From: CAYLHU01 sp964383715
GTDB lineage: Bacteria; Patescibacteriota; Minisyncoccia; Minisyncoccales; CG1-02-41-26
Assembly (NCBI GenBank): GCA_964383715.1
Contig: CAYLHU010000009.1
Span: 1-17,265 of the forward strand
Direction of reading: 5' to 3'
Length of the DNA: 17,265 bases
Part shown: piece after piece, positions 16,036 through 17,265 of the stretch
How the letters are laid out: each line of letters starts with the position of its first letter
Numbering within the stretch: position 1 is the stretch's first letter
Position numbers and translations under genes: made by a program
The notes under the pieces: model-generated
What the model saw: only the letters and a program-made list of their open reading frames with translations
The model's database searches: none
Told to the model about the DNA's origin: nothing

Positions 16036-16258
16036 AAATTTCTAACTATTTACCGAGTTTTCACGGAGTGAAAACGAAGGTGGAGATGAAGACAAGGTCT
16101 TCATCGACTATAACCGAGCTTTCGCGGAGTGAGATATACTCAATGAACACTTCGTGTTCATTTCGACTCACTTGCTTCGCAAGTTCATAGGCGATGAGGG
16201 ATTACCCTCATCTTGACTCACCCACTTCGTGGGTTCGTAAACGAAGGTGGAAAAGAGG
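16033..16258. repeat. Direct repeat copy A (226 bp, perfect), leader of the PilW-like gene, built of hairpin modules
   Basis: Identical base for base to 17040-17265 (offset 1007), beginning with the start codon of the downstream gene. Stems on the plus strand: 16057-16064/16068-16075 (loop GGA), 16085-16093/16097-16105 (loop AAG, 9 bp), an imperfect one near 16118-16134, 16142-16150/16154-16162 (loop TTC, 9 bp), 16170-16175/16179-16184, 16193-16200/16205-16212 (loop ATTA) and 16220-16225/16229-16234. Linkers are TCGACTC, TCATAGGC and TTGACTC. No open gene is seen between 16036 and 16583; the stretch holds this repeat, two heptamer arrays and a reversed hairpin copy. Confidence 0.95.
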
Positions 16259-16283
16259 CGAAGCTCCATTACTATCAATTTAA

Positions 16284-16329
16284 ATCCAAATGTCAAAATC
16301 CAAATGTCAAATCAAATCCAAAGCTCAAA
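16284..16329. repeat. Heptanucleotide array, left flank of the reversed hairpin copy
   Basis: Plus-strand units ATCCAAA, TGTCAAA, ATCCAAA, TGTCAAA, a 4-nt TCAA interruption, ATCCAAA and GCTCAAA, 46 bp in total. The array at 16447-16500 carries the reverse complement of the same units (TTTGGAT), so the two arrays are inverted around the hairpin core. Confidence 0.85.
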
Positions 16330-16431
16330 TACGAGTCCACGAGGTAGACGAGTCAAGATGAGAGTAATCTCTCATCGCCTGCGAGTCCGCAAAGTGGGTG
16401 AGCCGAAATGACAGCAGAGCTGTCATTGAGT
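16329..16431 (-). repeat. Reversed copy of the hairpin chain
   Basis: Read on the minus strand from 16431 this 103-nt block aligns with plus-strand 16138-16240 without any gap. Stems: 16427-16419/16415-16407 (arms AATGACAGC and GCTGTCATT), a weak one at 16399-16385, 16376-16369/16364-16357 (GATGAGAG and CTCTCATC, loop ATTA) and 16349-16335 (one G-T pair). Linker TTGACTC is kept (16356-16350). Stem arms differ from the forward copy by paired changes. Confidence 0.88.
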
Positions 16432-16446
16432 ATTTCGCAAACTCAT

Positions 16447-16531
16447 TTTGGATTTTGGATTTTAGTCATTGATTTGTCATTTGAAATTTGGATTTTGGAT
16501 TTGTTTAGAGTTTAGGATTTAGAGTTTAGAA
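16447..16531. repeat. Heptanucleotide array, right flank of the reversed hairpin copy
   Basis: Plus-strand units TTTGGAT twice (16447-16460), a 12-nt interruption, TTTGTCA, TTTGAAA and TTTGGAT twice (16473-16500), then TTTAGAG, TTTAGGA, TTTAGAG and TTTAGAA (16504-16531). The 7-bp period holds apart from two short interruptions. Confidence 0.85.
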
Positions 16532-16540
16532 TTTTAACTC

Positions 16541-16554
16541 TAATTGGCCAATTA
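16541..16554. promoter_or_regulatory. Perfect 14-bp palindrome TAATTGGCCAATTA
   Basis: A perfect dyad, 30 nt after the stop codon of the PilV-like gene. It could be a weak stem, a protein-binding dyad or chance in AT-rich DNA. There is no T-run, so it is not a standard terminator. Confidence 0.3.
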
Positions 16555-16583
16555 AAGTAATTAGGAATTAGTCATTTCTTAAT

Positions 16584-17042
16584 TCATTTCCAATCATATA
16601 ATTCGTTTTGAACTTCGAAGGGCGAGCCCTTGCCTAACCAGCTCACTTGAACCTTGACATTTAAGATATGAACCTCCGGGTGCGAAATAATTATTTTTCT
16701 TTTAAATTTAGTATTCTCTCCTTCTTCATAATTATAAAACCCGCTAGAATCAATTTTGAGGAACTGGTCAGCATAAGTAATGGGTGTTTGGCTATTATAC
16801 TGGATTAAGTAATCCCCATTTGTCAATTCGTTATCAAAATTATTATCGCTTAACCAATTGCCATCCCGGATATTTCTAATTATTTCCGCTCCCTCTTTAG
16901 CAAGTTGGGAAGCAATAAAATTATTATTATTAGTCGAAGCCACCGAGGTTATTTTAGGAACCAAAGAATAAATCCCGACAATCCCAATTGTCATTATTAC
17001 AATCGCCACAGTAATTTCTATTAGAGTAAAACCCTTGTTCAT
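16584..17042 (-). CDS. PilV-like minor (pseudo)pilin with prepilin signal
   Basis: A 152-aa prepilin. MNKGFTLIEI gives cleavage after G4 and Glu at +5 (E9), followed by a hydrophobic helix to about residue 28. The stretch ASQLAKEGAEIIRNIRDGNWL (44-64) is the hallmark of PilV-type minor pilins (LAxEGxExxRNIRD). The remaining beta-rich domain ends in VQVSWLGKGSPFEVQNELYDW. Expected location is the inner membrane, then the pilus tip or assembly-priming complex. It is the first of the PilV-, PilW-, PilX-like series, but it is separated from the PilW-like gene by 548 bp of repeats, unlike the tight PilW/PilX pair. The gene sits exactly between two copies of the 226-bp direct repeat, which begins at its start codon. 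No Shine-Dalgarno is present. Confidence 0.82.
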   Translation of the reverse strand: MNKGFTLIEITVAIVIMTIGIVGIYSLVPKITSVASTNNNNFIASQLAKEGAEIIRNIRDGNWLSDNNFDNELTNGDYLIQYNSQTPITYADQFLKIDSSGFYNYEEGENTKFKRKIIISHPEVHILNVKVQVSWLGKGSPFEVQNELYDWK

Positions 17043-17265
17043 AAATTTCTAACTATTTACCGAGTTTTCACGGAGTGAAAACGAAGGTGGAGATGAAGAC
17101 AAGGTCTTCATCGACTATAACCGAGCTTTCGCGGAGTGAGATATACTCAATGAACACTTCGTGTTCATTTCGACTCACTTGCTTCGCAAGTTCATAGGCG
17201 ATGAGGGATTACCCTCATCTTGACTCACCCACTTCGTGGGTTCGTAAACGAAGGTGGAAAAGAGG
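17040..17265. repeat. Direct repeat copy B (226 bp seen), leader of the PilV-like gene, cut by the window end
   Basis: Identical to 16033-16258 over its whole visible length, so the true repeat may be longer than 226 bp. It carries the same hairpin series (for example 17064-17071/17075-17082 and 17149-17157/17161-17169). The window stops inside the identity, so the right boundary of the repeat is unknown. Confidence 0.95.

Noticed and set aside
16193..16258. Short open frame through the hairpin chain (plus strand) as a small gene
   Set aside because: It is made wholly of repeat modules with 50-nt spacing, which breaks frame between units, and it lacks a start site.

Overview
The window looks like a piece of a small, AT-rich genome of the Candidate Phyla Radiation (Patescibacteria, most likely a Parcubacteria-type lineage). 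This is an inference from four things: the compact RpoB (1069 aa) and RpoC (1191 aa), a shortened ValRS (748 aa) with no C-terminal coiled-coil arm, almost no Shine-Dalgarno sequences before the start codons, and type IV pilus minor-pilin genes of the style common in that group. UGA is used as an ordinary stop (rpoB, rodA, pilV-like), so the code appears standard. Every gene lies on the minus strand, so transcription runs from high to low coordinates.

Layout in the direction of transcription. (1) 17265-15111: three minor (pseudo)pilin genes in PilV-, PilW- and PilX-like order. The first two are each preceded by the same perfect 226-bp leader. (2) 14893-9521: an overlapping operon of ligA (NAD-dependent DNA ligase), valS (valyl-tRNA synthetase) and rodA (SEDS glycan polymerase), with 8-nt and 40-nt overlaps. 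(3) 9520-9262: a gene-free rpoB leader with a good sigma70-type promoter whose -35 box sits on the rodA stop codon. (4) rpoB, an unusual 280-nt spacer packed with hairpins, then rpoC and an intrinsic terminator. (5) ftsK, with its own extended -10 promoter and a near-leaderless start; it lacks only its last residues at the window edge. The window therefore joins transcription, replication/repair, translation, wall growth, chromosome segregation and pilus assembly, a typical housekeeping mix.

The unexpected content is between the genes. Most intergenic gaps over about 200 bp carry a modular chain of short perfect hairpins joined by conserved linkers (TTGACTC before, TCGTAAGC or TCATAGGC after) with a rigid 7+15+8+20 nt geometry. 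Copies occur in both orientations. Two copies in opposite orientation (16138-16240 and 16431-16329) align over 103 nt with no gap, and their stem arms differ by compensatory base changes, which indicates selection on the hairpins. These chains are flanked by degenerate heptanucleotide arrays (ATCCAAA, ATCCTAA, ATTAGAA types). One such heptamer array has also landed inside the valS reading frame. I consider this two-part repeat family, hairpin chain plus heptamer flanks, the main candidate for something undescribed. No transposase, CRISPR array or tRNA/rRNA gene was seen.
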